Notes: generated by a model from the letters alone, not told the origin. Positions 26,865 through 36,768 are shown, numbered from the stretch's first letter. The stretch: 64,000 nucleotides of DNA from Haloimpatiens sp. FM7315 (GCA_041861885.1 JBGVUE010000001.1:484001-548000), one strand, 5' to 3'. Translations and numbers: made by a program.

Positions 26865-28069
26865 TTATAACCCGTTAATTATATCTTTAAAGCTTTTTCC
26901 TCTTCTATATACTTTATTAATTTAGCGGAAATTGAAGTATCTCCTAGTAATATAGCTCCCACTAATTTGTCATTTTTAAAAATAATCTCCCGTAATCCTT
27001 TTCGCTTTTGGTCTTCAAAATAATTGTTTTGTCAAAATTATCTTCATTTATATTGCCACAAGAAAAAACGGTGGTATTAAAGGCTTTAAGCAGGGTAGAT
27101 TGAACAAAATTTTTAAATACAATGTTGTCACCTAAGGCATTTGCACCAGCTGAATTACCCATTTTTTCAGAAGAAGCCCAGTTGTCATAAACAGTGCCGT
27201 TAATTTCAGCTATATCACCGCAAGCGTAGATGTCTTTTATATTAGTTTCCATTAGCTCATTTACTAGAAGAACGCTATTAACCTTTGAATTTGTATTTAA
27301 AGCAATACTAGTGTTTGACCTTATTCCAACTGAAAATAGTAATAGATCAACATCTAATGTGGAGTCGTTAGAAAATTTTATTTTCTCTACTTTATTATGG
27401 CCAATAATTTCTACTAAATTAGTTTTTTTAACTATATTTATGTTTAAGTTTTTCATGGAATTCTCTAATATTTTGGAACCCTCTATGTCTAGTTGTTTAT
27501 TTAATATTCTTTCATTTCTCTCTATGATTGTAGTCTTAATTCCATGAGAGCTTAATTCATCTAAAGCCTCTAATCCTAAGAGACCACCACCTAAAATTGC
27601 AGCAGTTTTACAGTTGTTATCTTTAATATAAGCTCTTATTTCCTTAAGATCTTTTAAATCTCTGAGTTTAAAACAGCCTTTTTTATCATTTCCTATAATA
27701 GGAGGAATAAAACTATCGCTTCCATTTGCGAGAATTAACTTGTCATAAGAGAGCACTTCCTTGTTTTCTAAGGATACACTGTGTTTTTCTGGATTTATTG
27801 AAACAACATTTGTGTTTAATTTAACATCAATATTATTTTCCTTATACCATAGTTTTTCGTTTAAATATAACTTTTTTTCATCTATAGGGCTTAATATTAG
27901 ACCGGTTAATTGAGGCCTATAATAAGTTAAATAATTTTCCCTAGATAACACATTGTAATTTTTGAGTTAGAGCTGCGTTTAACTATGGCTTTTGCACAAT
28001 AAACACCAGAGATTCCATTACCTACAATTATAATATTTAGATTTTCTTTATTTATATATTCATTTTCAT
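26865..28069 (-). CDS. NADH:rubredoxin oxidoreductase-like FAD protein (four frame breaks)
   Basis: The repaired protein is about 402 aa. Motifs: N-terminal FAD site IIIVGNGISGVYCAKAI, RENYLTYYRPQL, central NAD site AAILGGGLLGLEAL, and DIYACGDIAEINGTVYDNW. The tail (GAILLGDTSISAKLIKYI) resembles clostridial NADH:rubredoxin oxidoreductase. It should pass electrons from NADH to the upstream rubredoxin for O2 or peroxide reduction. Breaks lie in short T-runs at 28063-28066, 27959-27963, 26973-26977 and 26894-26898 (A-runs on the coding strand); one base added at each gives a single product that ends KSFKDIINGL. The start at 28069 lacks a clear RBS and may be coupled to rubredoxin, which ends 10 bp upstream. 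Confidence 0.82.
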
Positions 28070-28078
28070 TAGATTTTT

Positions 28079-28318
28079 TTATTTTACTTCTGTAAATAAT
28101 TCAGGGCCAACCCCACATATAGGGCAGTAATCAGGTGGATTAGGGCCTTCATATATGTAACCACATATGCTACATTCCCACTTTTTTATATCTGTTTCTT
28201 TTTTAGGCGTGATGTCTTCAAACATTTCGGGACCAACCCTGCATATAGGACAAGTTTTTGGAGGTGTATCACCTTCATGTATATAACCACAGACTGTACA
28301 TTTCCATTGCTTTTTCAC
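28079..28318 (-). CDS. Tandem rubredoxin with two short rubrerythrin-type domains
   Basis: This 79-aa protein consists of two iron-sulfur-free Fe(Cys)4 modules of about 36 aa: WKCTVCGYIHEGDTPPKTCP-IC and WECSICGYIYEGPNPPDYCP-IC, each with CxxC-CxxC ligands. The CxxCGYIxEG-xxPxxCPxC form with the short spacer is the type found at the C-terminus of rubrerythrins, not classical rubredoxin (about 53 aa). It would carry single electrons from the reductase-like gene just downstream. RBS GGGAGGAG precedes the ATG. Confidence 0.9.
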   Translation of the reverse strand: MKKQWKCTVCGYIHEGDTPPKTCPICRVGPEMFEDITPKKETDIKKWECSICGYIYEGPNPPDYCPICGVGPELFTEVK

Positions 28319-28449
28319 ATTAACTCCTCCCTTGTAAATTAGTTCTTAATTAATATTATTTCATGTTTTGTAATAAAATTCAATATTAAAAATTAATTAC
28401 TATTAACTAATATTTTTTATTAATTTATTAAGATTTACTTTGGTTTTCT

Positions 28450-28472
28450 AATTTTCAGAAAAGTGATATAAT
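28450..28472 (+). promoter_or_regulatory. CodY-box-like site next to the -10 of the moxR operon
   Basis: AATTTTCAGAAAAGT (28450-28464) matches the CodY box AATTTTCWGAAAATT at 14 of 15 positions. A TATAAT (-10) follows at 28467-28472, so CodY binding would block the promoter. No good -35 at 17 nt; TTGGTT is 21 nt away. Confidence 0.55.
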
Positions 28473-28522
28473 TGAGGCTAAGGTAATTGGAAAATACTTT
28501 TATATAAAGTGGGGGGAATATA

Positions 28523-29473
28523 ATGGACACGCTACTGTTTAAAGAATTTAGAAAGAAATTAAATGATAACATAAGTAAAGTTATCGTTGGTAAAGAGGAA
28601 AGGATTGACAAAATTATAGTTGCTTTTATTTGTGGTGGACATGTTCTTTTAGAGGATGTACCTGGAGTTGGCAAAACAAAATTAGTAAATGCGTTATCTA
28701 AATCCATGGACTGCTCATTTAAAAGAATTCAATTTACACCGGATTTGTTACCTTCTGATTTAACAGGAATATATTACTATAACCAAAAAGAGCAGGAATT
28801 TCAATTTAGGCAAGGACCATTATTAAGTCAAATTATTTTAGCAGATGAAATAAATAGGGCTACACCTAGGACTCAATCAGCGCTTTTAGAGAGTATGGAA
28901 GAAAGACAAGTAACAGTAGAGGGAAATACTATTCCACTTGAAAAACCATTTTTTGTAATGGCCACACAGAATCCTGTAGAACAGTTTGGAACTTTTCCTT
29001 TACCTGAAGCTCAGCTTGATAGATTTTTTATAAAACTAACCATGGGATATCCTGAGTATATGGATGAAAAGGAAATGATGAATAGATTTCAGAAAAAAGA
29101 TCCTATAAATGATATAAAACCTGTGGTTGGTAAAGATGAAATAGAGTATGTTCAAAAAAATTATACCAATGTATTTATTGATGATAGCATAAAGGAATAC
29201 ATGCTTAATATAATAACAGCAACTAGAAAGCATAATAAAGTAGAAGTAGGGTGTTCTCCAAGAGCAACCCTTAGTCTTATGAAGGCAAGTCAGGCAAATG
29301 CAGCAATAAATGGAAGAGATTTTGTGACCCCAGAAGATGTAAAAGACATGGCCTATTCAGTTTTAAGCCACAGGTTAATACTTAAAAGTGAAAGTAGCCT
29401 AATTGAAAATAAAAGCGAATACATAATTGAAGAGATTTTAAATAATATTAGCACACCTTTAGAAAAGCTTTAG
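28523..29473 (+). CDS. MoxR-family AAA+ ATPase
   Basis: The 316-aa MoxR chaperone-type ATPase has Walker A HVLLEDVPGVGKTKLVNAL, Walker B IILADEINRATPRTQSALLE, MEERQVTVEG and sensor 1 FFVMATQNPVEQFGTFPLPEAQLDRF, and the C-terminal lid. MoxR proteins remodel partner complexes through VWA/DUF58 proteins. A DUF58 gene and a membrane protein gene follow with tight spacing, the usual arrangement. RBS GGGGGGAA before the ATG. Confidence 0.94.
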   Translation: MDTLLFKEFRKKLNDNISKVIVGKEERIDKIIVAFICGGHVLLEDVPGVGKTKLVNALSKSMDCSFKRIQFTPDLLPSDLTGIYYYNQKEQEFQFRQGPLLSQIILADEINRATPRTQSALLESMEERQVTVEGNTIPLEKPFFVMATQNPVEQFGTFPLPEAQLDRFFIKLTMGYPEYMDEKEMMNRFQKKDPINDIKPVVGKDEIEYVQKNYTNVFIDDSIKEYMLNIITATRKHNKVEVGCSPRATLSLMKASQANAAINGRDFVTPEDVKDMAYSVLSHRLILKSESSLIENKSEYIIEEILNNISTPLEKL

Positions 29474-29484
29474 GGGTGGTTTAA

Positions 29485-30573
29485 GTGTTTGAGATTATAA
29501 TTTTTTCTTTCGTTATAATTATTCTAGTTAAGTTCAGTAGTTTAACTAGAAAAGACGGGTTTCGTAATTTAATTATAAAAAGAAAACTAAATACACCATC
29601 AATTTTTGAGGGTGAAAAAATAAGTGTGTCCATAATTGTAGAGAACAGAAAGAGACTTCCTATTCTATTTATGCTTATAGAAGAGCAAATGCCAATAGAG
29701 ATAATAGGAAGAAGCTATACAAATAGGACATTGTATAGTATTGGCTCTTATGAAAGAGTTAAAAAAACTTATGTTACACAAATACCTCAAAGGGGAGTTT
29801 ATCTATTTAAAAAAATGGATGTAATCTTAGGAGATATTTTTGGACTTTTCTCTATAAAAAGGAAATTGAAGATTATAAAGAAGTGTTAGTTTATCCTAGA
29901 ATAAAAAAATAAGCAAACTTTCTTTTGATAATACTAGTTATCAAGGGGATTCAATAGTTAAAAGATGGGTGTTTAAAGATCCTCTATACATAAAAGGCAT
30001 AAGAGAATATGTTAAGGAAGACAGGATGAAGGATATTCACTGGAAGTCCAGTTTAAAGATGAATAAACTTATGGTTAAGGATTATGATTATACCTCTGAA
30101 AGAGAGTTTATCATAATCATGAATAATCAGTGTGATGAAATTTATTGGAGATATGTAAATAAAAAAGCTGTTGATGATTGTATAAAGGTTACTTTAGCCA
30201 CGGCTGATGCTGCAATTAAAGAAGGAATTAAAGTTGGGGCGTGGACAAATGCAAATATTATAAGTTATTCTAATATGGTACAATCTGAGACCAAATGCTC
30301 TAGCTCTATAAAAGAAATTTTAGAATTATGTACAAGAATGGATTATATACCTAGATATTCATTTTATGAGTATATGAATAAAATGATAAATTGTTTTGAT
30401 CATAACAATACTTATGTTATAGTAACTTCTTACTTATGTGAAAAAGATGTGCTTATAATAAACTCCTTAAGAAAAAAGGAATTAATTTAAAAATTGTTGA
30501 TGTTTCTGAAAAAGGAGCTGTTCCTTATATAAGAGGAGTTGAAAAAATAGAGTATCGAGGTGAAAAACATTAA
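29485..30573 (+). CDS. DUF58-domain protein (three frame breaks)
   Basis: The repaired protein is about 363 aa. One N-terminal hydrophobic segment (FEIIIFSFVIIILVKF) is followed by a beta-rich region (FEGEKISVSIIVENRKRLP, GVYLFKKMDVILGDIFGLF) and the DUF58 core (GIREYVKEDRMKDIHWKSS, LMVKDYDYTSEREFIIIM). Partner of the MoxR ATPase 11 bp upstream. Breaks at A-runs 29856-29860, 29903-29909 and 30472-30477 are each repaired by one A. The GTG start follows GGGGTGG. Its TAA stop overlaps the next ATG. Confidence 0.85.
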
Positions 30574-31840
30574 TGAGCTGGTATAGGAGAATAAAAACTT
30601 TATTTAATTTAGAGCTTAGTATATTTTTATATATTATTTGGATAAATTTAAGTTATGTATTTTTTGGTGTAAAGACTAATTATCTTGTAATGATAGTTGG
30701 CTTGGTTTCCATGTTTTTAATGCATTATTTAAATTACAAAACAAAAAAGTATATTTAGCCTTAGTATTAAGCTTAGTTTTAGGAATGTTTATATTACTTA
30801 TAAGCTATAAAAGTATTCATTTAACAATCTTTAACATGTTTTATATTTTGATTTTAGAGTTTGCTAGCTTTAAATTAGAGGAGCAATATATTGATCACTA
30901 TGTAGGAAATATTATAATAAAAAAATCTTTACTTATTCTTATGCTTATATGGATAGTTGCCATTATATTTAGGGCAGACAGTACTAAATATTTTTTTAGA
31001 TTTTATCTTATATATACAATTATAGGTATAGTATATTTGAGGCAAATGAGGGATTACAACTATAATATTATAAATAGAAAATCTACTAGAATTGATATGG
31101 TAATTACAATTTTGGTCTTTAGTATATCTTCAAGTAAAGTATTTGAAGGGTTTTATTATGTTGTAAAGATTATAAAAAAAGGGTTATATTTTTTAGCGGA
31201 TAAGATTATAGATTTTTTAGTGTATGTGCTGGACAAGCCTTTTAACAGTTTCTTTGAGTATTTTAAAAGACTTTTTATTAACTTAAAGATAAATGGCGAA
31301 TTTGAAAATATAAATTTAATGAATAAAAAGGCTAAAGTTAAGAGGTACACAGAAAATAGGCATTATCTTAAAGATATTACCTGGCTTAAATATGCAATTA
31401 TGGCCATAGTTATTATAATTGTGCTTCTTTTTCTATTTAACATTATCCAGAGACTTATGGCTTCGATAAACAATGAAGAGAATAAAAATGTCATAAAAGA
31501 AGAAAAAGAGAAAATATTAGATAGAGAAATAAAGGGGAAAAACAAAAATAAGCTTTCTTCTTTATTAAAGGACGTATATTATTTGAAAGATGCTAAAGGA
31601 AAAATAAAACATGTATATAAAAATTTTGAAAAGATATCCAGAGATAAAGAATTATATAAGAACTATATGACAGCAAAGCAGCTAGGGACTTCTGTAAAAG
31701 TAAATAGTGAGGTTCCTAAAGATGAAGTGAACAAAATTACGGATATATACAATGAAGCAAAATTCTCTAATCATACTGTGGAAGAAGAAAATGCAAAAAT
31801 AATAAAACAAAGTTTTGATTCTGTAAAAAATAAAATTTAG
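30573..31840 (+). CDS. Membrane protein of the MoxR operon, DUF4129-like C-terminus (one frame break)
   Basis: The repaired protein is about 422 aa. The first half contains several membrane segments; another spans WLKYAIMAIVIIIVLLFLFNII near residue 280. The C-terminal soluble part (YKNFEKISRDKELYK...VPKDEVNKITDIYNEAKFS) resembles the DUF4129 tail of TgpA-type proteins. The transglutaminase Cys-His-Asp core usual in this third operon position is absent. The frame breaks at the A-run 30743-30748; one A restores KTKKVYLALVLSLVLG. Function unknown. Confidence 0.75.
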
Positions 31841-32058
31841 TTAAAAAAATTGTGAAATCGACAATAAACTATAGCTGGCTCAAATAATTAATGGAATATT
31901 CTGAAAAATCTCTTCTGGATTAACTCAATATTTAATATAAAAGTTTATATTCTGTCAATTTGAAGGGATAAAAAATTTTTCATTAATATTATGAAATGAC
32001 ATATTTTTTTAGTATTTAGTGATATTATTGTTTACAAAGAAGTTTTGGGGGAAGGTAA

Positions 32059-32412
32059 ATGATAGTAGTAGAAAATGTTGAAAAGCAAGTAAAATCCAGT
32101 GATGTTGTAAGAAACTATTATTACAGACTTATAAAAGACGAAATCTCTGTTTACTTTGGACAAACTGAAACTAAAATACAAGCTTATGGAGTAGAAGTAG
32201 AAAGACAAGATGTAGTTGACGAAAGAGTTGTAAATATTGAAAGGGAGTGCGTTACATCTATAAGTCCATACAGACATAAAGTACATAATCTTATGAAGAT
32301 TTTGTATGATAATATTGTATCCCCAGTTCATGTATTAGAAATAATAGGCTCTGAAGTTGATTTTTGCGTAGAGGATTTTGACTATGAACTTAAAAATATA
32401 TTAACTTGTTAG
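32059..32412 (+). CDS. Conserved clostridial hypothetical protein (possibly DUF6514)
   Basis: A 117-aa acidic soluble protein without membrane segments. It contains two cysteines in ERECVTSISPYRHKVHNLMKIL and VDFCVEDFDYEL. It recalls the short clostridial family annotated DUF6514, but that is from memory and not firm. RBS GGGGGAAGG and a terminator at 32418 make it a single-gene unit. Function unknown. The 218-bp gap upstream has one weak CodY-like match at 31905-31919 (13 of 15). Confidence 0.75.
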   Translation: MIVVENVEKQVKSSDVVRNYYYRLIKDEISVYFGQTETKIQAYGVEVERQDVVDERVVNIERECVTSISPYRHKVHNLMKILYDNIVSPVHVLEIIGSEVDFCVEDFDYELKNILTC

Positions 32413-32417
32413 TTTTT

Positions 32418-32445
32418 AATGAAGGAAGCTATTCCTTCATTTTTG
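32418..32445 (+). terminator. Rho-independent terminator
   Basis: AATGAAGGAA / TTCCTTCATT stem, 4-nt loop, then TTTTG, right after the stop at 32412. Confidence 0.85.
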
Positions 32446-32613
32446 TTTAAAAAGTGTTTATATTCTTTGAATTGAAATTTATGTAAAAAGTTCCTGCAAG
32501 ATACAGTTCAAGAATTCTGTTAATGTAATTTTATATGTAAAATTCAATTAATAAAAAAGCAATATATTTGTGTTATAATTATAAAAAAGTTATTAAAGAA
32601 AGAGGTAATTTAC

Positions 32614-33009
32614 GTGATATATGGCGTAGGGACAGATATTGTAGAAATATGCAGGATAGAGGATATATTAAATAAAAATAGAAGATTTTTAAATAAGATT
32701 TTTACAGAGGAAGAGATAGTTTCATTAGAAGAGAGAAATCTAAGAACTGAATATATTGCTGGAAGATTTGCAGCTAAAGAGGCTGTATCAAAGGCTTTAG
32801 GTACTGGATTTAGAGGATTTAACTTTAAAAGTATAGTTGTTAAAAGCGATGAACTTGGAAAACCTAAGGTAGAGCTGCAAGGAGTAGCAAAGGATATTGC
32901 AGAGGAAAAGGGAGAGTATATAATTCATTTGAGTATTTCTCATGGGCGAGAAAATGCTATAGCTTATGCTATATGGGAGGTAATGGAAAATGAGAATAGG
33001 AACATCTAA
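32614..33009 (+). CDS. acpS: Holo-[acyl-carrier-protein] synthase
   Basis: AcpS transfers 4'-phosphopantetheine from CoA to apo-ACP. The 131-aa protein has GVGTDIVEICRIE (Mg-binding Asp) and RFAAKEAVSKALGTGFRGF (catalytic Glu-Lys), and ends HLSISHGRENAIAYAIWE. GTG start at 32614 after GAGGTAA. It overlaps nnrE/D by 20 bp. The order acpS-nnr-lipoprotein-alr-ndoAI-ndoA resembles Bacillus. Confidence 0.96.
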   Translation: MIYGVGTDIVEICRIEDILNKNRRFLNKIFTEEEIVSLEERNLRTEYIAGRFAAKEAVSKALGTGFRGFNFKSIVVKSDELGKPKVELQGVAKDIAEEKGEYIIHLSISHGRENAIAYAIWEVMENENRNI

Positions 33010-34489
33010 AGTAAGTCGAGAAATTGATAGAGTATGTATTGAAGAGCTTAAGATACCGGGAATAATTTTAATGGAAAATGCAGCTCTTAAAGTTATAAAA
33101 AATATGGATTTGGAGCATTTAAATAATATATCAGTAGTTTGTGGTAAAGGCAATAATGGAGGAGATGGTTTTGCTATTGCAAGACATTTATACATACTTG
33201 GAAAAACAGTTAATGTATTTGTCATAGGATCTGAGGTCAAATTACCCAAAGATGCTAGCGTTAATTATGCCGCACTTATTAATATGGGATTAAAGATTAA
33301 CAAAATAGAAAACATAGAAGATTTGTATGAGTTTAGAAATATAATAAATGAAAGTGATGGAGTAGTTGACTCTATTTTAGGCACTGGAATTACACGAAAA
33401 GTGCAGGGTTTATATGAACAAATAATATCTATAATAAACGAAAATAGTAAATATATAATTGCAGTTGACGTACCTTCTGGAATGAATTCTGATACTGGAG
33501 AAATACTAGGTATGTGCGTTAAGGCAAATAAAACAGTATCCTTTCAACTGTATAAAAAAGGTTTTTTAAAATATGGTTCTTGTAAATTTACAGGGGATAT
33601 TATTGTAGAAAATATAGGGGTTCCAAGTAGAGTTATAGATGAAAAGTGTCCTGAAGAGTACATACTGGATAGAAAATTTATAAATTCAAAGATAAAAACA
33701 AGAGATAAATACAGTAATAAAGGAGATTTTGGAAGAGCACTAGTTGTTGCAGGTTCAGTAGGATTTACTGGAGCTGCCTATATTACAACAGAAGCTTCAG
33801 TAAAAAGCGGTGCAGGACTTGTTACACTGCTTTGCCCTAAAAATATTCAAGAAATTCTAAGTAGCAAGTTAATAGAAGCAATGACAATAAATTTTGAACA
33901 AGAGGATGTAATCCTTGAAGCTTTAACAAAAGCAAAAGTTGTAGCAGTAGGGCCAGGAATGGGAAACAATGAAAAAACCCTATCTTTTATAAAAATGTTA
34001 GCAGAAAATGCTAATTGCCCTTTTGTTTTAGATGCTGATGGAATAAATGTTTTAAAAGATAATGAAGAAATTCTTGAAAAGTTAAAAAATAGAGCTATAT
34101 TAACTCCTCACCCTGGAGAATTTTCCAGAATTACAGGACTTGATGTAGATTACATTAATGAAAATAGGATAGAGGTTTCAAAAGCTTTTGCAAGAAAACA
34201 CAAAATTGTCTTGGTATTAAAGGGGTATAATACAATTATTACTGATGGTGAATTTAGTTTCATAAATTCAACAGGAAATAGTGCTATGGCAAATGGTGGT
34301 ATGGGTGATTGCCTAACCGGCTTAATTACATCTTTTGTATCTCAAGGATATTCTCTTTTAGAAGCAGCGTATATTGGTGTGTTTGTTCACGGATACTGTG
34401 GAGATGTACTTTCTGAGGATATGTTTTGCGTAAATGCAAATCATGTTTTAGAATATCTGCCTTATGCTATAAAAGAAATATGTGAATAA
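32990..34489 (+). CDS. nnrE-nnrD: Bifunctional NAD(P)H-hydrate epimerase / ADP-dependent dehydratase
   Basis: A 499-aa fusion that repairs hydrated NAD(P)H. The N-terminal YjeF_N epimerase half has VVCGKGNNGGDGFAIARHLY and VDVPSGMNSDTGE. The C-terminal ribokinase-like dehydratase half has AVGPGMGNNEKTL, FVLDADGINVL, LTPHPGEFSR and the ADP site NSAMANGGMGDCLTGLI. This fused form is the usual bacterial one. It starts within the end of acpS, preceded by GGGAGG. Confidence 0.95.
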   Translation: MRIGTSKVSREIDRVCIEELKIPGIILMENAALKVIKNMDLEHLNNISVVCGKGNNGGDGFAIARHLYILGKTVNVFVIGSEVKLPKDASVNYAALINMGLKINKIENIEDLYEFRNIINESDGVVDSILGTGITRKVQGLYEQIISIINENSKYIIAVDVPSGMNSDTGEILGMCVKANKTVSFQLYKKGFLKYGSCKFTGDIIVENIGVPSRVIDEKCPEEYILDRKFINSKIKTRDKYSNKGDFGRALVVAGSVGFTGAAYITTEASVKSGAGLVTLLCPKNIQEILSSKLIEAMTINFEQEDVILEALTKAKVVAVGPGMGNNEKTLSFIKMLAENANCPFVLDADGINVLKDNEEILEKLKNRAILTPHPGEFSRITGLDVDYINENRIEVSKAFARKHKIVLVLKGYNTIITDGEFSFINSTGNSAMANGGMGDCLTGLITSFVSQGYSLLEAAYIGVFVHGYCGDVLSEDMFCVNANHVLEYLPYAIKEICE

Positions 34490-34552
34490 AAGTAGAATAT
34501 TAACTCTCTTATAATAATAAAATTTAATATAGTATAGGTGTGAGGGAGTAAT

Positions 34553-35136
34553 ATGATAAAAAACAAAAAAGTATTAGGGCTTTTTTTAATACTATTTGTG
34601 GCTATTAATTTTTTAGGTTGTGAAAAACCTAAACCAGAAAAAGAGGATGAAGTTTTAGATATTCTTAAGAATATCAATAAATACACAAGTGATATAGATA
34701 TAACTATAGAAAACTCAAGACAAACTGTTGTTTTAAAAGGAAAGCAAATTTCAAAGGGAAAAGATGACTATGTACTTAAACTTAGCAGTGGCAGAGAAAT
34801 ATCTTACAAACAAGGTAAAATAAATGTAAAAGATAGTGAAAACAGCAAAAAATACAGAATTAACGAGGAATTTGACAATTTGTATAAGATGAGTTTTATA
34901 CAAGAATATGTTAAATTATTATATACTAGCGAAGAAATTAATTTTTTTACAAGAAAATAGCTGGTGTTAATTATCTTGTAGTTAAATTAGACATTCCTTA
35001 TATGTGTAAAAATCTGTGTAAATCGGAGATGTATTTAAACTATGAAGATAAAATTCCTTATAAAATCATAATATATGATGATAAGGGAGAAGAAAAGGTA
35101 AAGATTCTTTTTAAAAACTTTAATACTAAGGAATAA
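34553..35136 (+). CDS. GerS-like germination lipoprotein (one frame break)
   Basis: The repaired protein is about 194 aa. It starts with a lipoprotein signal (VAINFLGC, lipidated Cys at about 23), followed by a LolA-like fold region. It lies directly upstream of alr, as does gerS in Clostridioides difficile and the lipoprotein ydcC in Bacillus. In C. difficile GerS partners with the amidase CwlD to make cortex muramic-delta-lactam, the target of SleB/SleC-type enzymes. The frame breaks at the T-run 34942-34948; one T gives FFYKKIAGVNYLVVKLD. The identification rests on context, lipobox and length. Confidence 0.72.
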
Positions 35137-35151
35137 TCAGGAGGTGAAAAG

Positions 35152-36312
35152 GTGTTTAGACATTTAAGACCTGTATGGGCAGAAATTGATTTAGATAAGT
35201 TAGCAAATAATATGAAAGAAATAAGAAGAGTAGCTAAAAGTAGAGATGTTATAGCTGTAGTTAAAGCTGATGCTTATGGTCATGGAGCGTTAGATGTAGC
35301 ACCATTGTTTTTGGAAAATGGAGCAAGCAGGTTGGCAGTTGCAGTTATAAGTGAAGCTGTAGAACTTAGAAGAGGAGGAATAGAAAGTCCGATAATGATA
35401 TTAGGCTTTACCCCTCCGAATTTAATAGATAATCTTTTAAAATATGATATTGAACAGACAGTTTATTCTTTTGAATTTGCACAGGAAATATCACAAATGG
35501 CTAAAAAGAATAATAAAACAGCTAAGATTCATATAGCTATTGATACAGGAATGGGAAGAATAGGCTTTTTGCCTAAGGAACAAAGCATTGAAGAGGTATA
35601 TAAAATCAGTAAACTGGACAATATAGTTATTGAAGGTATGTTTTCACATTTTTCTACAGCAGATGAAAAAGATAAAGACTATACCGTTGCTCAAATTGAC
35701 AAGTTTAATTGGTTTTATGAGAAACTTAAAGAAAAGGGCGTTAAGATAAACACAAGGCATATAGCTAATAGTGCTGGGGTAATTGATTTACCAGAAATTC
35801 ATTTTGAGGCTGTTAGACCTGGGATTATTCAATATGGATACTATCCATCAGAGGATGTTTCAAAAGATGTGATAGATATTAAGCCAGCTATGCAGTTAAA
35901 GACAAATATTGTCCATATAAAGAAAATTCCAGCAGGAGAATACATAGGATATGGCAGAAAATTCAAAACTACAAGAGAAAGCGTAATAGCAACTTTACCT
36001 GTGGGTTATGCAGATGGATATACAAGACTACTATTTAACAAGGCAAAGGTTATTGTAAACAATGAGTTTGCTCCTGTAGTAGGACGTATATGCATGGATC
36101 AATGTATGATTGATATAACTGACATAAAAGATGTAAAAATTGGTACGGATGTTATATTGATAGGGGAAACTGAAAATATAAAGTTTGATGCAGAGGATGC
36201 AGCAGAACTTTTAGGTACTATAAGCTATGAAGTTGTATGTATGATAGGAAGAAGAGTACCTAGGGTTTACATAAAGGATGGTAAAATTGTTAAGATAAGA
36301 AATTATATATAA
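35152..36312 (+). CDS. alr: Alanine racemase
   Basis: Produces D-alanine for peptidoglycan. The 386-aa PLP enzyme has the Schiff-base lysine in VIAVVKADAYGHGA and the catalytic tyrosine region YIGYGRKFKTTRESVIATLPVGYADG, with GRICMDQCMIDIT after it. GTG start at 35152 follows AGGAGGTG. Sits between the gerS-like gene and ndoAI/ndoA. Confidence 0.96.
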   Translation: MFRHLRPVWAEIDLDKLANNMKEIRRVAKSRDVIAVVKADAYGHGALDVAPLFLENGASRLAVAVISEAVELRRGGIESPIMILGFTPPNLIDNLLKYDIEQTVYSFEFAQEISQMAKKNNKTAKIHIAIDTGMGRIGFLPKEQSIEEVYKISKLDNIVIEGMFSHFSTADEKDKDYTVAQIDKFNWFYEKLKEKGVKINTRHIANSAGVIDLPEIHFEAVRPGIIQYGYYPSEDVSKDVIDIKPAMQLKTNIVHIKKIPAGEYIGYGRKFKTTRESVIATLPVGYADGYTRLLFNKAKVIVNNEFAPVVGRICMDQCMIDITDIKDVKIGTDVILIGETENIKFDAEDAAELLGTISYEVVCMIGRRVPRVYIKDGKIVKIRNYI

Positions 36313-36373
36313 AATCTATATTTAATACAATAAAACACATGTAGAAAAATGGGGGATAAGAAGCGCAAAATCT

Positions 36374-36401
36374 TTGACATATTGACAAATGGGGGTATAA
36401 T
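36374..36401 (+). promoter_or_regulatory. Promoter of ndoAI-ndoA
   Basis: TTGACA (36374) and TATAAT (36396) with a 16-nt spacer. A second TTGACA occurs at 36382 but is only 8 nt from the -10. It lies between alr and ndoAI, so the toxin-antitoxin pair can be transcribed alone. Confidence 0.7.
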
Positions 36402-36452
36402 TAGAGTATAAATACATATTTCGTTGAAATTAATAGGAGGTAGTGTTGTTGT

Positions 36453-36768
36453 ATGTCAGACTCAAAGAGATTAGTAGTGAACCTCTCAAAAAACTCTTCA
36501 GTGAATTTGATGATGATTTAAGAAAAGATTCTAAAAAAAGAAGTGAATTTATTCGTGAAGCTATAATATTATATATTGAGGAGAAAAAAGATTAAGCCTT
36601 GAAAAAATGAAAAATGGTTATTTAGAGATGGCTGAAATTAATCTAGAATTATGCGAATATGGTTTTCAAAAAGACGTTAAAGAATTGAGAGAATATGAAG
36701 CTATGCTTTCGGAGAGTGATTTACCTGATGGCACCGATAGTAAAAAGAGGAGATATATTTTATGCTGA
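36453..36768 (+). CDS. ndoAI: Antitoxin NdoAI (MazE/RHH type) with two frame breaks
   Basis: The repaired antitoxin is about 105 aa. The N-terminal ribbon-helix-helix reads [20 protein letters not shown], then [19 protein letters not shown]; the C-terminal toxin-binding tail ends [19 protein letters not shown]. It binds DNA to autorepress and neutralises NdoA. The frame breaks at A-runs 36488-36493 and 36584-36589, each fixed by one A. The start ATG at 36453 is 12 nt after AGGAGG. It overlaps ndoA by 41 bp. Confidence 0.85.

Noticed and set aside
31905..31919. CodY-like box before the 117-aa hypothetical gene
   Set aside because: Only 13 of 15 matches in very A/T-rich DNA and about 140 bp from the start codon; mentioned but not annotated.
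34462..34686. 74-aa minus-strand ORF over the gerS-like start
   Set aside because: Overlaps the lipoprotein signal peptide in antisense; no supporting signals.
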